From Trichobilharzia szidati (lineage: Eukaryota > Platyhelminthes > Trematoda > Strigeidida > Schistosomatidae): DNA of 64,000 nt. Location: NCBI GenBank assembly GCA_944472155.2, contig OX235271.1, positions 66,570,416 to 66,634,415 on the forward strand, read 5' to 3'. Shown here one piece after another: positions 24,957 to 36,449 of the stretch. Position 1 is the stretch's first letter. Every line of letters begins with the position of its first letter. Position numbers and translations under genes: made by a program. The notes under the pieces were generated by a model. It was not told the origin of the DNA. It saw nothing but the letters and a program-made list of their open reading frames with translations, and searched no databases.

Positions 24957-25098
24957 TATCAACTTGATAAGATTATGAGCAATAGTTTGTGCTGGAAACG
25001 TCATCAATTAATGTTACTGTATGACATTGTGATTCACCAAAATAAAGTCCCATCCATAATGAAGTTATGCTCACTCCATGTATATGCTATTTATCATT
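24957..25098 (+). repeat. Single arm of the 'CGAAACGTC' palindrome-family repeat
   Basis: The sequence cttgataagattatgagcaa, loop, tgtgctggaaacgtcatcaa and later ccaaaataaagtcccatcca repeats the arms of the inverted repeats at 47.8-48.2 and 53.1-53.4 kb. Here only one arm is present, and the hairpin has a mismatch (GAGCA against TGCTG). The tail (gttatgctcactccatgtat) is also recognisable. Confidence 0.7.
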
Positions 25099-25099
25099 T

Positions 25100-26355
25100 C
25101 ATAATGCCTATGTACCGGCATTCCTCATGAACAAAAACTATGAATATATTACTTTTATTATCATAATTTAACTGGGAACTCATTTTCACCTAAGAATTCT
25201 CAAAGAAATTTACCTGTGAGACTTCGACGAGTTAAAATTTAACAGCTGTGAAGACCACACTCCAAAGTTTGTGCCTGTTAGCAGTCACGCAGATAATCAA
25301 GTCTTGCCGAACTCTCAATCGCTTCTTTTGTGTTTCCAACTAGCTATTTATCCGCTGGTTCCATAAAATACTTGGGCTCAAAGTATGACATGTTCAGATG
25401 AATGTTTCATCCCAAATGGCATTCATCTGTCCTTCTAAGGCAATGGTGTTTGCAGCACTACCTAGGTTACTCTAGCCCCCACCAAACACAGGAGGTTGGT
25501 GGAGGAAAGATTATCATCATTGTCAGATATGGTACAGAAATATACCTATGAATGTTTCATTAGCAGTCTGTATGAGTAAGATATTTTATTGTGACCGGAT
25601 GCATCTCAAATGAATTATAATTCAGGATGCAAAGTTAACCTAGGACTTAACGTTTTGTAAGCGGGAATTAAATGTTCGACCAAATTATTTTAGCCAGCAC
25701 TTTTGCTCTAGGATGCGATAACGAGTGGAAATTATAGATTACTTTCGTTCCTTTAACTTTAGGGATGAATTCAATTGAACGGCGATCATTTTGCCTCCAA
25801 CGACCGACTCGTTTTTCTCTGCTGATGGGATCCTGCCGTGAAGGGAGTGGATTTTCAAGGGACAGCATCGTGGCTGCTGCATTCAGGTGTGATGTCCAGG
25901 TGAGTTCACGAGTTTCTTCGATCCCCTCCCACAATTCGTTGGGAGAGGCGCAAGAACTGTGCTGGGGATCTGCTTCTTACACTCTTCACTCGGATTAGTC
26001 TATGCAGGCAATGTTTGCAAAAGCAAGGATCCATTTTGTCACCTCACAATTAGGCAGTTTTTATGGATATTCTGGTGGGTTGTGAAGTATAACTTCGCGC
26101 ACCTCCCTGCTAGTCTGCTAAGGTAACTGAGAACACACGTTCCTGTGCCTAGTGGCCTCAGAATTTATGCTGCACCGGTCTAATTAATGTTCCAGTTGAG
26201 CGAACCGCAGTTATGGATTATATGGATCAAGTTCAGGTAATCTAATTTTAGGGGTCATCTTGGAATCCACTCACACTGTAGTAGAATCCTCAAACTGATT
26301 GCATGTTGGCTAAGTCAGATATTGTGATGGAAAAATTGAACTGAAAAACAGGTAT
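25100..26355. other. Anonymous spacer with a GC-richer patch
   Basis: Overlapping open frames on both strands at 25668-25998 (88 codons minus, 77 plus) lie in a GC-richer patch, possibly an old repeat. No domain recognised. Confidence 0.4.
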
Positions 26356-26359
26356 TAAT

Positions 26360-26485
26360 GAAAAAGTCACTTCGTCTGTTTCCTTTCCATTCCTAACTTT
26401 TATCTATCTACGTCTGCTACATACAGTGTGGCAACTTCAGCTGCCTCACTTCGGCACAGAGTCCTATGTTGAAACCGAGTCAGTC
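26360..26485 (+). mobile_element. RTE-A terminal fragment
   Basis: Only the 3' UTR end is left: ctgctacatacagtgtggca, acttcagctgcctcacttcg, gcacagagtcctatgttgaa. It corresponds to the 3' end of the RTE-A copies at 14.5 and 43.5 kb. Confidence 0.5.
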
Positions 26486-26489
26486 AACC

Positions 26490-27790
26490 ATCTCGCTACT
26501 CTCCACAGAATTACGCTGACAAATGTGAACTCTACATTTCGGACTAACAACTAAATAAACTCATGGAAAGTACCTAGATTACTATCAATATAGAGGCTAA
26601 GTTAACGCTGAGTGGTTGCTTGATACAGTGATTTTGGGTTGTTCTGACCGAGGAGGATTCTTCACTTACAACAATTTAGTGGTAATCACATGTGCAAGAT
26701 AATTAGTTTGGCACAGGGCACCGCTGCACCCTAAAGACTTGTTGTAAGGCAACAACAGCATTATCACACTGAAATCCCTGTTAAAACTAGGCAAACTCTA
26801 AAAGAAATTCGATGCATGAAAAGAATTTATTGCGTTATGTCAGATACACGTAGCTCTCACACTGGGTAAAGGGAGATATAAAATGATTTCCCAGCATGAA
26901 AAAGGCAAGGCTGCAAGAGGTGCTCTCAAGGCTCAGAAATTTAACAATACCCTTCTAAAAGCTTCCCTTAAGCAGAAAGGCCTACACTGTTAGCAGCTTT
27001 AAAAATAAACTGGATGATGCGCAGATCTTTGTGGACTCTTCAGAAAAGGGTTTCCTAATGATACTGATGCATCTAATGCTCCAAACTCCCCAACTGTCCA
27101 TGAAAACAGCTGCAAGTTGGGCAACACCTGCCTTAATATCCAAAATACTTCTGATACAATTAGGATATCGAAGCTAGTGGTAGTTGAGAAGCATACGACA
27201 CGACGTCTGTCATATACAATAATAATATAATAATAATATATATTTCACATAAATTAAGCATTTACATGATTAACATACCGTTTGTACAGGCATGATCATA
27301 TTTGACAAGTGCAATTTGAAATGGAACACTGTTTTTTGACATTAAAAATTGGAAAATTGGAAAAATAACCTCTAGCAACTGTGTTAGAATAGATTACAAT
27401 ATATTGGTTCAAGTCTAAATTATAATCTATAATATACTTATAGTCAGTCAAATTCATGCGGGAATTACGAAATGTTGCGTTAATGGAAGGTAAGAAGAAA
27501 GGTGATAAACAGGTGTTAGAGTAAGACATACAGGATACAGGCCTTGCGATCATTATCATTTTATCAATTAATAAGGGTTCAAAAATTAATAAAATTTATT
27601 TATGGAAGCATACACAAAACAGTATTGTCATATACAGTATTTATCCCATCACTAGGTACTGACACCCATTTTGATTCGTGGATAAACTTGCGTGTATATA
27701 GACAGATGTCACCAAAGCATAAAGTAGGGGCTAAAATTAGTTTAAGTAATTTCAGACTCGTCAACAGTACACCAGTTATATGAGAAAAGT
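26490..27790. other. Anonymous spacer, possibly the lost 5' part of the next element
   Basis: Bases 26850-27180 are less AT-rich and read in short pieces resembling coding DNA (for example SSFKNKLDDAQIFVDSSEKG), but no family is recognisable. A (TAATAATA)n stretch sits at about 27220. Confidence 0.35.
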
Positions 27791-27794
27791 CGTT

Positions 27795-29150
27795 AAGGCC
27801 AAAATACTAGATGAATTAATGGAACGAAACCTGATCAGGCCATTACACTAAGGATCACAGAGTAGATCACATCTCACTTGCCACCTACAGTTTGTAACAA
27901 GCCAAGAGAGCGGAGACAACTAGCAGTTGTTCTGTATTTCGATATAACGAAAGCCTCCGATAGATTCCCACGTTGTTTGTTCGTCAAGAGGCTGTGCCGA
28001 CTAGGGATTGGCGACTATCTACAGAAATGGATGGATCATTTTACTGTAATAGGATTAAAATAACGAAAGTTAACTGAACTGTTTCAAGGTCTAGACCCAC
28101 AAATAGTTTTTTGGTCTCTCACCTATTCTTGGTTTGTAACAGTAGTGTCTGTGAGTGCTTCAGCGAAATTAAACTACTCCCAAGCAAAGGTGACTAAAAA
28201 TTGGGCTGCAAATGCATAAAGATCTCCGTACAGCTGTAAACTACATACAGGAAAAACTGATTGATTTGGATAAGCGATGGTCACTTTAGTTTAATGTAGA
28301 AAAATATGGTTGTCATCCCATGAGTAGCTATAAACCTGTAATCAGCCTGGTAACACAAGGCCATTTTTCTTCACAGACTCACACCTGTACTAGAATTACG
28401 ATTGAAATTTTTACGCGACCTATCATTTTAGGAACAGATCTCTACGCGATTATCCCGCAAGCTTGCTGGTTTCCTGACCAGGAATTTTTACAAAAATGAA
28501 TTTAGAATTCTTTTATGGGAAGTTTGAGAACCCTTTATTTGACTACTATCCATATATACTTAAACGTATACGCATTGCAGACAAACCGAAGTTTGAAGAA
28601 GTGCAGAGATACTTCATACTAGTGATATTTGGAACACGAAAGCAAACTTCCCCACCAGATTTGAAACCCAGTGATTGAAAAACCTATACTGTGCTCTCCT
28701 ATTCAGTAACCTAAGGTCTGCAGACAGAAAAACGTTGAAAGTGTTCAGAGATTCCTCATGAAACGCATAATAGGGTTTGACCAACAAGTGGAATATGCTG
28801 ACAGGTGTATACGACTGAAATTACAACACCTGTGGTTAAGGAGAGTGAAATGCAACTTGTTTTTACTCTTCGAAGTCGCCAGAAACATTGTCGCAGTATC
28901 TCATCCATAACTCGGGCAAAAAAATAAATCATATCAGCTGCGAAACCACGACTACCTCCCTAAAATGGCTACCCACAGAAAAACCATTGAGGCAAACTTC
29001 TTCACCATTAAATATTGCACTCTTTGGAACCAACCACCATCTGAAATTAGATGTTATGAAAACCCCGATGGGTTCAAACGGAGCCTAGAAAAACACATTA
29101 ACATGTCCACCCTAGCTCCTCTAAAAGACCAAAACTGCTGGTAGAATGGT
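27795..29150 (+). mobile_element. CR1-like non-LTR retrotransposon, decayed RT
   Basis: At 27920-28010 the frame reads VVLYFDITKASDRFPRCLFV, the RT block normally of the form DFSKAFDSVPH. After a heavily mutated stretch, 28740-29100 reads MKRIIGFDQQVEYADRCIRL followed by KLQHLWLRRV (the C-terminal 'YEERLRRLGL' region). The end is CTLWNQPPSEIRCYENPDGF followed by KRSLEKHIN. The FADD box is not visible. Multiple stops and shifts make it a fossil. It is a different lineage from the 33.5-35.5 kb copy. Confidence 0.6.
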
Positions 29151-29154
29151 AAAT

Positions 29155-31850
29155 GAAAGCCAGTCCAGTCTTCATTGTAGTCAGTTACGCATAACTTGGC
29201 TCTACTACATACCCAGCGAACGTCTAACTTATTTAGTGATTTTCTATTCTCTATAGTCTTCAGTAAGTTGTGTTAATATAAGTAACTCTAGAAAGAATTA
29301 CATTAGCAACCACACCTTTTAATATTTTACAGATTTATACAGTTAACAATGCACTGCTATTATTTGCATCGAAATGAATACTTAGTCAATAACTACCTTT
29401 CCTCATATACCTTTTAAAAATGTATAATTGTGTAACATGTCGCAGTATTTTTGACACAAGTTAATGGGTTACTTTGCAATGTCTGACGTACACCACGTGA
29501 AAATCGGTCATGAAAATTTAGCATTACTAGTTCTGTTAAACAGCTGTTTTTTCAGGATCACTCTACATAATTTTATCACTGATTCTTCCACTATCCACTT
29601 AACTCTGCTAAACAGACTATAACTTAGTTGCTGTATTATTAACTACTTCTACACATTATAAATTTTTAAGGGAAAATTAATTTCCCAGTCCTTTATAACA
29701 AATACTTGTATACATGTATACATGTATAAAGGTGATACTGCCAAGAATGTACTCAGGCATCGATGTATCTGGTGACCTAATGGGAAGCACTTGTTGTGAA
29801 CACGCAGCATTCCGTATGATTGAGACGGGCTCAAAGCAATGTAAAGCTGCAGCTACAGTCATTGACAAAAAATATCTCAGAGCTTAACATCGCAAAGGAG
29901 GGAGGGTGTTGAGTACGTAACAATATGAGTGTACACCTTTTTCTTAGATGTTGAAATCAGAGACATTGCACATGACATCATGTGCATCATGTTGAAATAC
30001 AGCTAACCTCCGAGTACAATCTAAAATGCAGTCTACCGTTGGTCGCTTCGTCCTCTTACTGGTCCATGCTGTCTACTTGCTTGACTCAACCGTGTTGCAT
30101 ACTTTGGATTTCTGCAAGAACCTTTTATCCTCATCCGAAGACAATTCCACAACCGGTACACAGCTCTTACTGGTAGACACTACTCCATCAGTGAACGCTT
30201 CTGTGGATTATATTGATAAATTTTAGTCGTGGACTTTAACTGTATATCCAAGTCACCGTTTAATTTATTTAACTCATTACTGTATTTTTGATAATATATT
30301 GTTACACAATCATCTCTTTGACTTGGATTCTTATTCGCATACTTGTTATGTTATTGAGCTCGCTAGATGGTTCCCTACAAGGGTGGCGCATGCTGAGCAG
30401 CAGATTTGGTAGTGGTAACAAATGTGAATCGCTCCGATCTGTAGGACAGCAACATGCATTTTTTGACGGCTGGAGAATTAAACATTAGACTGGATCCTTA
30501 ACAAATAAAAGATAAACAAGGTTTGTGCAGACCTAAACTATAAAAAGTGCCTTTGCTCCTACCATCTGGAAGCCTGTTCAGCTTCTTGTCAAGATCCTAC
30601 CCCATGGGCCCAGTCCTTACAGGTCAGCTTGCCCTACGGGTTTTAATCTTCCAGATCTTTTGATTACCTCCCCCTGAAATATCACTCATGCACGTCACGA
30701 TAATCTTTTTGTTTACGCACCACTATATTCCATTTTATCTTAACTACCTAGGCATTTAATAAAGCTTAAACTTATTCTTTGTTCATATTTGGTGCTTCCT
30801 TAGATTCTGGTTGCTTTGATTAGAAACACAACAACACCGATGTTTGAACAAAGTTACATTTTCATTGAGAACGCCAAAGTTTTCACGCTTGGACCGGTGT
30901 GGTTAGCATTACACATTGCAAATGTAAACTATCATCCCAAGGAGTCTCCAACTCCTTCTTGTATATACTTTGTAAGTGTATTATCTGTAATTTTATTTTA
31001 AACTATTTTTGAGTTTCCCAGGATGTTCTCCTCTTCCTGAAATAGCTTTTAATCAAGTGGCGGCATAGCACTTGCCCAAATATAAGATGTTTACTGATTG
31101 ACTGTAACTATCTTGCCCCAATGCACATTGATATCAACATACTCCGATGCCATATTCACTGAGCAATTACGGTCTCCCAAAATTCCATTTGACAATGTAA
31201 ATTAAACCAGTATCACAGATTCGCCTGAGCAATTTTAACTAGGAACTTCATCAAAATGGGTATAATCACCAAGAAATTCAGCAGTTTATCTCATTCATCG
31301 CATGATCCCTTTGATGCTCAGTGGAATATTTCAACCATCACAGGTGATAATAAAAGTGTTTAACTATTATTATTATCCTCCAAACGTACATCTAACTTAT
31401 GTCAGTGGGCTACTTCTCTTCCAAACGCCCGATTCTCGTAGAATAACCTCTATGAAAACAACCATTGCCTGTGGTCTATTTACAGCCTTAAGATCTACAA
31501 CAACTCACAAAAAACAAAGTCTTAAGTTTCTAAAACGCAAATAATAGTCTTTCTATGCGAAATTTCCTATAAAGGATGACGTTTTTAGCAATAAATCGTC
31601 TGGGATATCAAGACAATTTTACCCATTAATACGAACACAATACAGGCAAATATTGATTTTTCGGCTACAGAAGCCTAAAACTAGTCAAATATAATCCATT
31701 TTTGTAAAACTGAAAGGTTATAACGCCTCTATAGGCGTGAACGCGATAACCCACACAGTGCGCGAAAATATATCACGATAACGTTTATCCTCACCCCATT
31801 AGAAAATGGAACGAAGTTTGAGTTGGCGCGCAATCTTGATGGCGACCTTA
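29155..31850. other. Anonymous spacer
   Basis: No gene recognised. Bases 30340-30780 include a GC-richer patch (ccatgggcccagtccttaca) ending near ttaataaagc, and may be an unclassified repeat 3' end. Otherwise AT-rich. Confidence 0.35.
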
Positions 31851-31854
31851 GTGA

Positions 31855-32380
31855 AGGGTTTACAACTCAACATTCATACGGACCTGTTCTGACTGCTTGT
31901 ACAATAATAGAACAATTTAAACTTTTGAAAAAGTATTAATTTTGATACTTTATGATTGTAATTTATAACATAACTGATCGTGCCTGTAAAATGGCGTGCA
32001 TTTCCTGTAAACACCAGTTTTATACGACATATAAATTACTATTATAGGCACTCGCGCTCCTTAAATACGACGTGCCTTTACTCTCCAGCCGGAAAATACC
32101 TATTTTGTGAATTATCCGCCTGGGAAACCTGATCCTCCCAGCCGGTGAATTAAATTCAACCATTACTTACACATAAAATCTCTGTCTCGAACTACTGCGA
32201 AAGCTTCAGGTGCTACTTCTGTAGCGGCATCTTCACCACTCGTTCAGATAAACGAGACTTGTTGGTCTACCACGTGATTGTTGTGGAGCCGATCAACTAG
32301 AAAGTACTAAGTAAAGCCAAAAGCATTTTCTTTTCCTTATCCTGCACTTAATCAGTCTTATTCTTGTTCTTGTGAGTAGA
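31855..32380 (+). other. Possible 5' leader of the CR1-like element at 32.4-38.2 kb
   Basis: The sequence becomes GC-richer from about 32050 (ctctccagccggaaaatacc, atccgcctgggaaacctgat) and leads into the ORF1-like frames. Assignment as a leader is by position only. Confidence 0.3.
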
Positions 32381-32385
32381 TACTG

Positions 32386-33217
32386 TTGCTCTCTAATTCG
32401 TATATAGCATGGGCTATAGTGATTGTTAATATGGCTGTTGAAAGTAACCTTAGAAGAAGCGCTAAAACGCCATATTCTGTAGTCACAAGGGCTTCAGCCA
32501 GAGGAGGCAATGACCCAGGGACATCAACCCCATCTCGCATACCGATCCTAAAGACTCGTGTAGGTCTCACCTGTTCTGATACTACGCCTGCATTGCCACA
32601 GTCTTGCACTGAAACAGCACATAAGCAATACCAGGTGGACAGGATACTACACATGCATCCATTGGAAGCCAGGTCGTGACATACGGCAAAACAACAAGTA
32701 AACTCCTAAGATGTCATAAGACCTCGAAAGAGTCATCTAGAAAAGGAGACGAATGCCAGGTATTATCGTTTCTAAAACTGACTCAGCATTTGAACGCAAT
32801 TTTCGCAAACAATGGGTACACTGCTTTTGTGACAAAGGAGCGGCAAACCAAATAGTGAGTTTATGCAAAATAACCCTTGCCCGTGGTTGTAGTATATCTG
32901 CCTTCTTTGTCTCCCTGGGACAGTTTCATACAGTGTCTGCGGATAGCAGAAACAGCACGCCACCCTTGTGTCCCGACACGGTCGGATGCAGCTCTCCACC
33001 TAATAACACCACACCACCAAAACTTGGTAGGAACAGTAAGAGGGATACTCCAGCCCAACCTTCAGGAAATACCAACCTTCATAAACTGAAGTCTCTCAAG
33101 GTTACATACGAAACAGCAGGGAGAGACGGAGTTGCCAAAGGACCACTTGCATCCACTAGCAAACTCGGCAACACAGGAAAGGTTAGTCAAAACCTGATCC
33201 AATATCCAATATCCTGA
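32386..33217 (+). pseudogene. CR1-A ORF1-like, N-terminal part
   Basis: Two plus frames (32386-32679 and 32753-33217) encode low-complexity, Pro/Thr/Ser-rich protein typical of CR1 ORF1 linkers (SRNSTPPLCPDTVGCSSPPN). A WVHCFCDKGAANQ segment has the look of a broken PHD-type zinc finger. ORF1 proteins of this group bind nucleic acid and act as chaperones for the element RNA. The frames are shifted relative to each other. The ORF1 assignment follows from position upstream of the endonuclease; the zinc-finger reading is tentative. Confidence 0.45.
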
Positions 33218-33474
33218 TTACGAGCTAGTATAAACCAGTGATTTCTTTGAGCTCGCTTCTTGATTTTAAGGTAGAGGTTCCAGATCTTCGGTGAACTTAT
33301 GCGTAGTAAATCCCGCCACTCGACTGCTTTAGCTCTGGTAGACTCCAGGAGGAGTGATGCGAGGATTGGTCAAGATTGTGGTTTGTAGTGTGCAGTATGT
33401 TAGGACTCAGCTGCTGCCGTGAATGGAGTTTGACCTAACACCCGTTGGTCATTCGGTATAGTCATAAAAGTAGA
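33218..33474. other. Junction segment between CR1-A ORF1 and the CR1-B 3' end
   Basis: This segment belongs to neither element with certainty. It may be CR1-A ORF1/linker DNA or the most distal 3' UTR of CR1-B. On the minus strand it reads fairly openly (for example VEWRDLLRISSPKIWNLYLK), but no family is recognised. Confidence 0.3.
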
Positions 33475-35506
33475 GTAATAATAATAATGATAATGATAAT
33501 AATAGGTTGTAGTGTAGATAATATAGGTTGGGATAAGTGGAATAATAAAGAAAGAAAGAAAAGATAGAGTAGTCGGTACAGTGGGAGAAGACAGGACGGG
33601 TCGTGGGGATTTAGCTTGTATGCTTATCCATTGACAATGTGGTTTCAAATTTTAAGAGGGTAAGCCATTGAGACACAAACCATGCATTTCTGCATGATTG
33701 TCCAGCTTCCGCTTAAAAATCTCCACAGATGGAGCTGTAGTTACGGCCGCCGGTAAAGCGTTCCAGAGACGGCAAACTCGAAGCGAGAAGAAATGTGAAC
33801 GCGCTCGAGTCCTTGGTCTCTGGTGCGCTATCCTTAGCGGGTTACCTCGTGGAAGCCTATAATCACTTAATGGCAGGATGCTCTTATCAGGATGGGCCTG
33901 GTCATTTAGGAACTTATAGACGGTGATGAGGTCTCCCCTGTGACTACGGTAACTAAGTGTGAAAAGACTTAATTTCTTCAGTCTCTCCTCATATGATTTG
34001 TTGCGGAGGCCGATCACCCATTTTGTCGCTCGTCTCTGGACACTTTCTAGCATGTTAGCATCCCTTTTGAGTAGCGGAGGAGCAATGATATTATGCACCT
34101 CAAGGAGTGGCCTCACGTATGTCGTATACAACGTTAGGAATAGTTCAGGAGTAAGAGCTCCCAGTTGCCTATGCATAAAGTGTAAAGTGCCGTAAGCTTT
34201 GGCGACGTCCCTCGTGTAATTTACACTGGTGTCTAGCTTTTCTGTTAAAATAAGGCCTAGATCGCGTTCTGATGGCACACAACTCAAGTTCTGGCCACCA
34301 AGGGTGTAATTTGCACTCTGTGACCTGCCGGAATGAAGTTGCACTACTTTGCACTTCTTTAAGTTGAAAGGCATTCCGTTAGCCAGAGCCCAGTCTCCCA
34401 GAGTTTGCAGGTCAGCCTGCAATCTGTCGGAGTCTTCCGATGAGTTTATTGCTCTCCAAATCTTTACGTCGTCAGCGTAAAGAAGCGCAGAGCAATTCAG
34501 TTGACAGGGCAGGTCATTGATAAAAATCAAAAACATCAACGGCCCTAAGATAGAACCCCGAGGAACCCCTGATGCCGAGGTGTGCCAGGATGATCGGATG
34601 CGGTTGGCTTTGGTGCAGAATTCTCTCTCGCCTAAATAATCTTCCAGCCATGCGAGAAGTGCTCCAGAAACACCCGCTTTGCTTATTTTGTGAAGGAGCA
34701 GACCATGGTGAACTGTGTCGAATGCTTTCGCAAAGTCGAGAAAGATCACATGGACTGGTACCTTTACATCCCAGGATAGTGTCCAATCGTTCCAAGCTAG
34801 TAGAAGATTCGTCACACAGGATCTTCCCTTCCTGAAACCATGCTGTGCTTCATGGAGTAGGTTAGTCCCGTCGAAGTATTTTCTCATGTGGTCGTCAATG
34901 AGACTTTCCAATATCTTCGATATCACTGGGAGTAGCGCAACTGGTCTGTAACTGGTCGCGTTCTGCCGGTCACCACCCTTGAAGATAGGGGATAGGATGG
35001 CTCGTTTCCATTCACATGGAAGTTTCCCTACATCAAAGGAGTGTTGAAACAGATCACTTAGGGGTTGGCAGAGACTTTCTGAACACTGCTTCAGGACGGA
35101 TGGTCTTATGTCGTCGCAACCTGCAGACTTTCCCGAAGCCAACTTTCCCAATTTTATGAGTACCATAGCCGGGGTAATTTGAAATGTACCCAGCAGGTTT
35201 TCGCACGTTGGTCTTGCATTGTAATCTTGATGTTTTGTGAGGGTAAAATCCTCGTTACTGTTCAGTTGCCTGTGAAAGGCTAGACTGAATGTCTCTGCCA
35301 TTTCAAGACTAGTAAGAGATTTCCCATCAGAACCCACTATATTGCAAGCTCCCTGGTTGGTCGGTTTTCTTTCAGACATAAACCTGTATAGGCTTTTGGG
35401 GTTCACGAGAAGCTTATTGGCGAGGTTTCTCTGAAATGTCCTTCTATCACTCCGGACTCGTATGTTACACCGATTCCTGAGTACGAGGTACTCTTCTGAT
35501 GAAGCC
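33475..35506 (-). mobile_element. CR1-B: 5'-truncated CR1-like element inside CR1-A
   Basis: On the minus strand it runs from the endonuclease-RT linker (SSEEYLVLRNRCNIRVRSDR at about 35500) through a complete RT and C-terminal domain to a 3' UTR. The UTR ends in a TATTATTATCATTATCATTA microsatellite at about 33475-33505. The 5' truncation and microsatellite end fit ordinary target-primed insertion. ORF1-like DNA on + continues beyond 35510, so it appears to sit inside CR1-A. I could not find a convincing target duplication. Confidence 0.75.
33652..35406 (-). CDS. CR1-type reverse transcriptase, open over 584 codons
   Basis: The frame carries the RT blocks in order: GKLASGKSAGCDDIRPSVLK (about residue 90), WKRAILSPIFKGGDRQNATS then YRPVALLP (about 135), and HVIFLDFAKAFDTVHHGLLL (about 220). 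ASGVPRGSILGPLMFLIFIN follows at about 280, then the catalytic LLYADDVKIW at about 312, with both aspartates kept. The C-terminal domain follows (SYEERLKKLSLFTLSYRSHR, then SHFFSLRVCRLWNALPAAV). RT copies element RNA into DNA at a nicked chromosomal site. The reading frame stays open upstream of this ATG to about 35505, so the ATG is not the native start. It is intact for RT but lacks the endonuclease. It is the best-preserved non-LTR RT in the window, so this insertion is fairly young. Confidence 0.85.
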   Translation of the reverse strand: MNPKSLYRFMSERKPTNQGACNIVGSDGKSLTSLEMAETFSLAFHRQLNSNEDFTLTKHQDYNARPTCENLLGTFQITPAMVLIKLGKLASGKSAGCDDIRPSVLKQCSESLCQPLSDLFQHSFDVGKLPCEWKRAILSPIFKGGDRQNATSYRPVALLPVISKILESLIDDHMRKYFDGTNLLHEAQHGFRKGRSCVTNLLLAWNDWTLSWDVKVPVHVIFLDFAKAFDTVHHGLLLHKISKAGVSGALLAWLEDYLGEREFCTKANRIRSSWHTSASGVPRGSILGPLMFLIFINDLPCQLNCSALLYADDVKIWRAINSSEDSDRLQADLQTLGDWALANGMPFNLKKCKVVQLHSGRSQSANYTLGGQNLSCVPSERDLGLILTEKLDTSVNYTRDVAKAYGTLHFMHRQLGALTPELFLTLYTTYVRPLLEVHNIIAPPLLKRDANMLESVQRRATKWVIGLRNKSYEERLKKLSLFTLSYRSHRGDLITVYKFLNDQAHPDKSILPLSDYRLPRGNPLRIAHQRPRTRARSHFFSLRVCRLWNALPAAVTTAPSVEIFKRKLDNHAEMHGLCLNGLPS

Positions 35507-35509
35507 TAA

Positions 35510-36364
35510 AGTTACTGACCCTGCAAAGGAATACAAGCAGCCAAAATCCAAACCTAAGTCTGTGGCCAATTCGCCTAATAGCCTTATCCTGTCTAATGTA
35601 CCCGTGTCCAGTGATACCTTGCTTCAACAATGGCTCTTTTTGATCAGGAGTAGTGGCCTAATTTATGCAATAAATTCGGTCTGAACATCAGTTCAGAGAA
35701 ATTTTGCAAACTGTACAGGAGTGTCAATGCAACTCAGGGCAAGCCACCCCCATAATTGGTTACACTGAGCTCTACCAAATATGCTGGAAGAGTACCATTA
35801 CTAGCTCAGGTACTAGCTATCGACAGGAGTTCCAGAATAAAAGTGAGACATGACACGACATGGGCGACCAGGCAAATAGTGAGGGAGTCACAGGAACTGA
35901 CCCCTTCTACCTCCATAGTCATATACTGTGTTCCGGAGCTAGGAACTTGTACTGCTTGTAAAAACCACATGCATGACGTACAGCAATGGAGATGGCTGTC
36001 ATCTCAAATGCCCTTTGGTGCTTCTGGGGAAATCTCGATTTTACGACTACCTCGCCCCACTCATCTCATACTGATTAGTGCCTCAGGCCTGCTAAGTGTC
36101 AGATTGAATTCCTAGGAACAGTTGGCCCTAGTACTTCAACGGTGGTGTAAGACCAAGGGGAAAATAGGAGGGTATACCCGATGCTGCGAAAGCAGACCTC
36201 CAGCCATAAGGAGAAAGCAAACTGAGGCCTTAAAACATCCCCAAGCCTCAGTGACACTAGAGCGATGCCGTACTGAGAATAACAGTCTGTGTCAACCAAG
36301 AGTCGTATCCGAATTCAAGGAAAAATACGATAACGGTCCGGTTCCATTGCAATTGGCCAACTAG
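35510..36364 (+). pseudogene. CR1-A ORF1-like, C-terminal part
   Basis: Frames at 35499-35684, 35756-36115 and 36122-36364 continue the ORF1-like region after CR1-B. The stretch around 35680-35900 (SEKFCKLYRSVNATQG, then LVTLSSTKYAGRVPLL and SSRIKVRHDTTWATRQIVRE) has the layout of the nucleic-acid-binding ORF1 domain of CR1-like elements: a beta-strand with LVTLSS, then a basic 'RVRHD..' motif. Stops separate the frames. The function named is that of the family; the copy is dead. Confidence 0.5.
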
Positions 36365-36449
36365 TCCCAATATTAAGTCCCTTACCAGCAGGCAACGGAA
36401 CGTCAACTACCCCACAGCACTCTGAGGTTGTCAGACTCATTGTCAGCTG

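Noticed and set aside
25668..25998. Overlapping frames on both strands as a gene
   Set aside because: No recognisable domain, no conserved pattern, and both strands are equally open, typical of a GC-richer patch.
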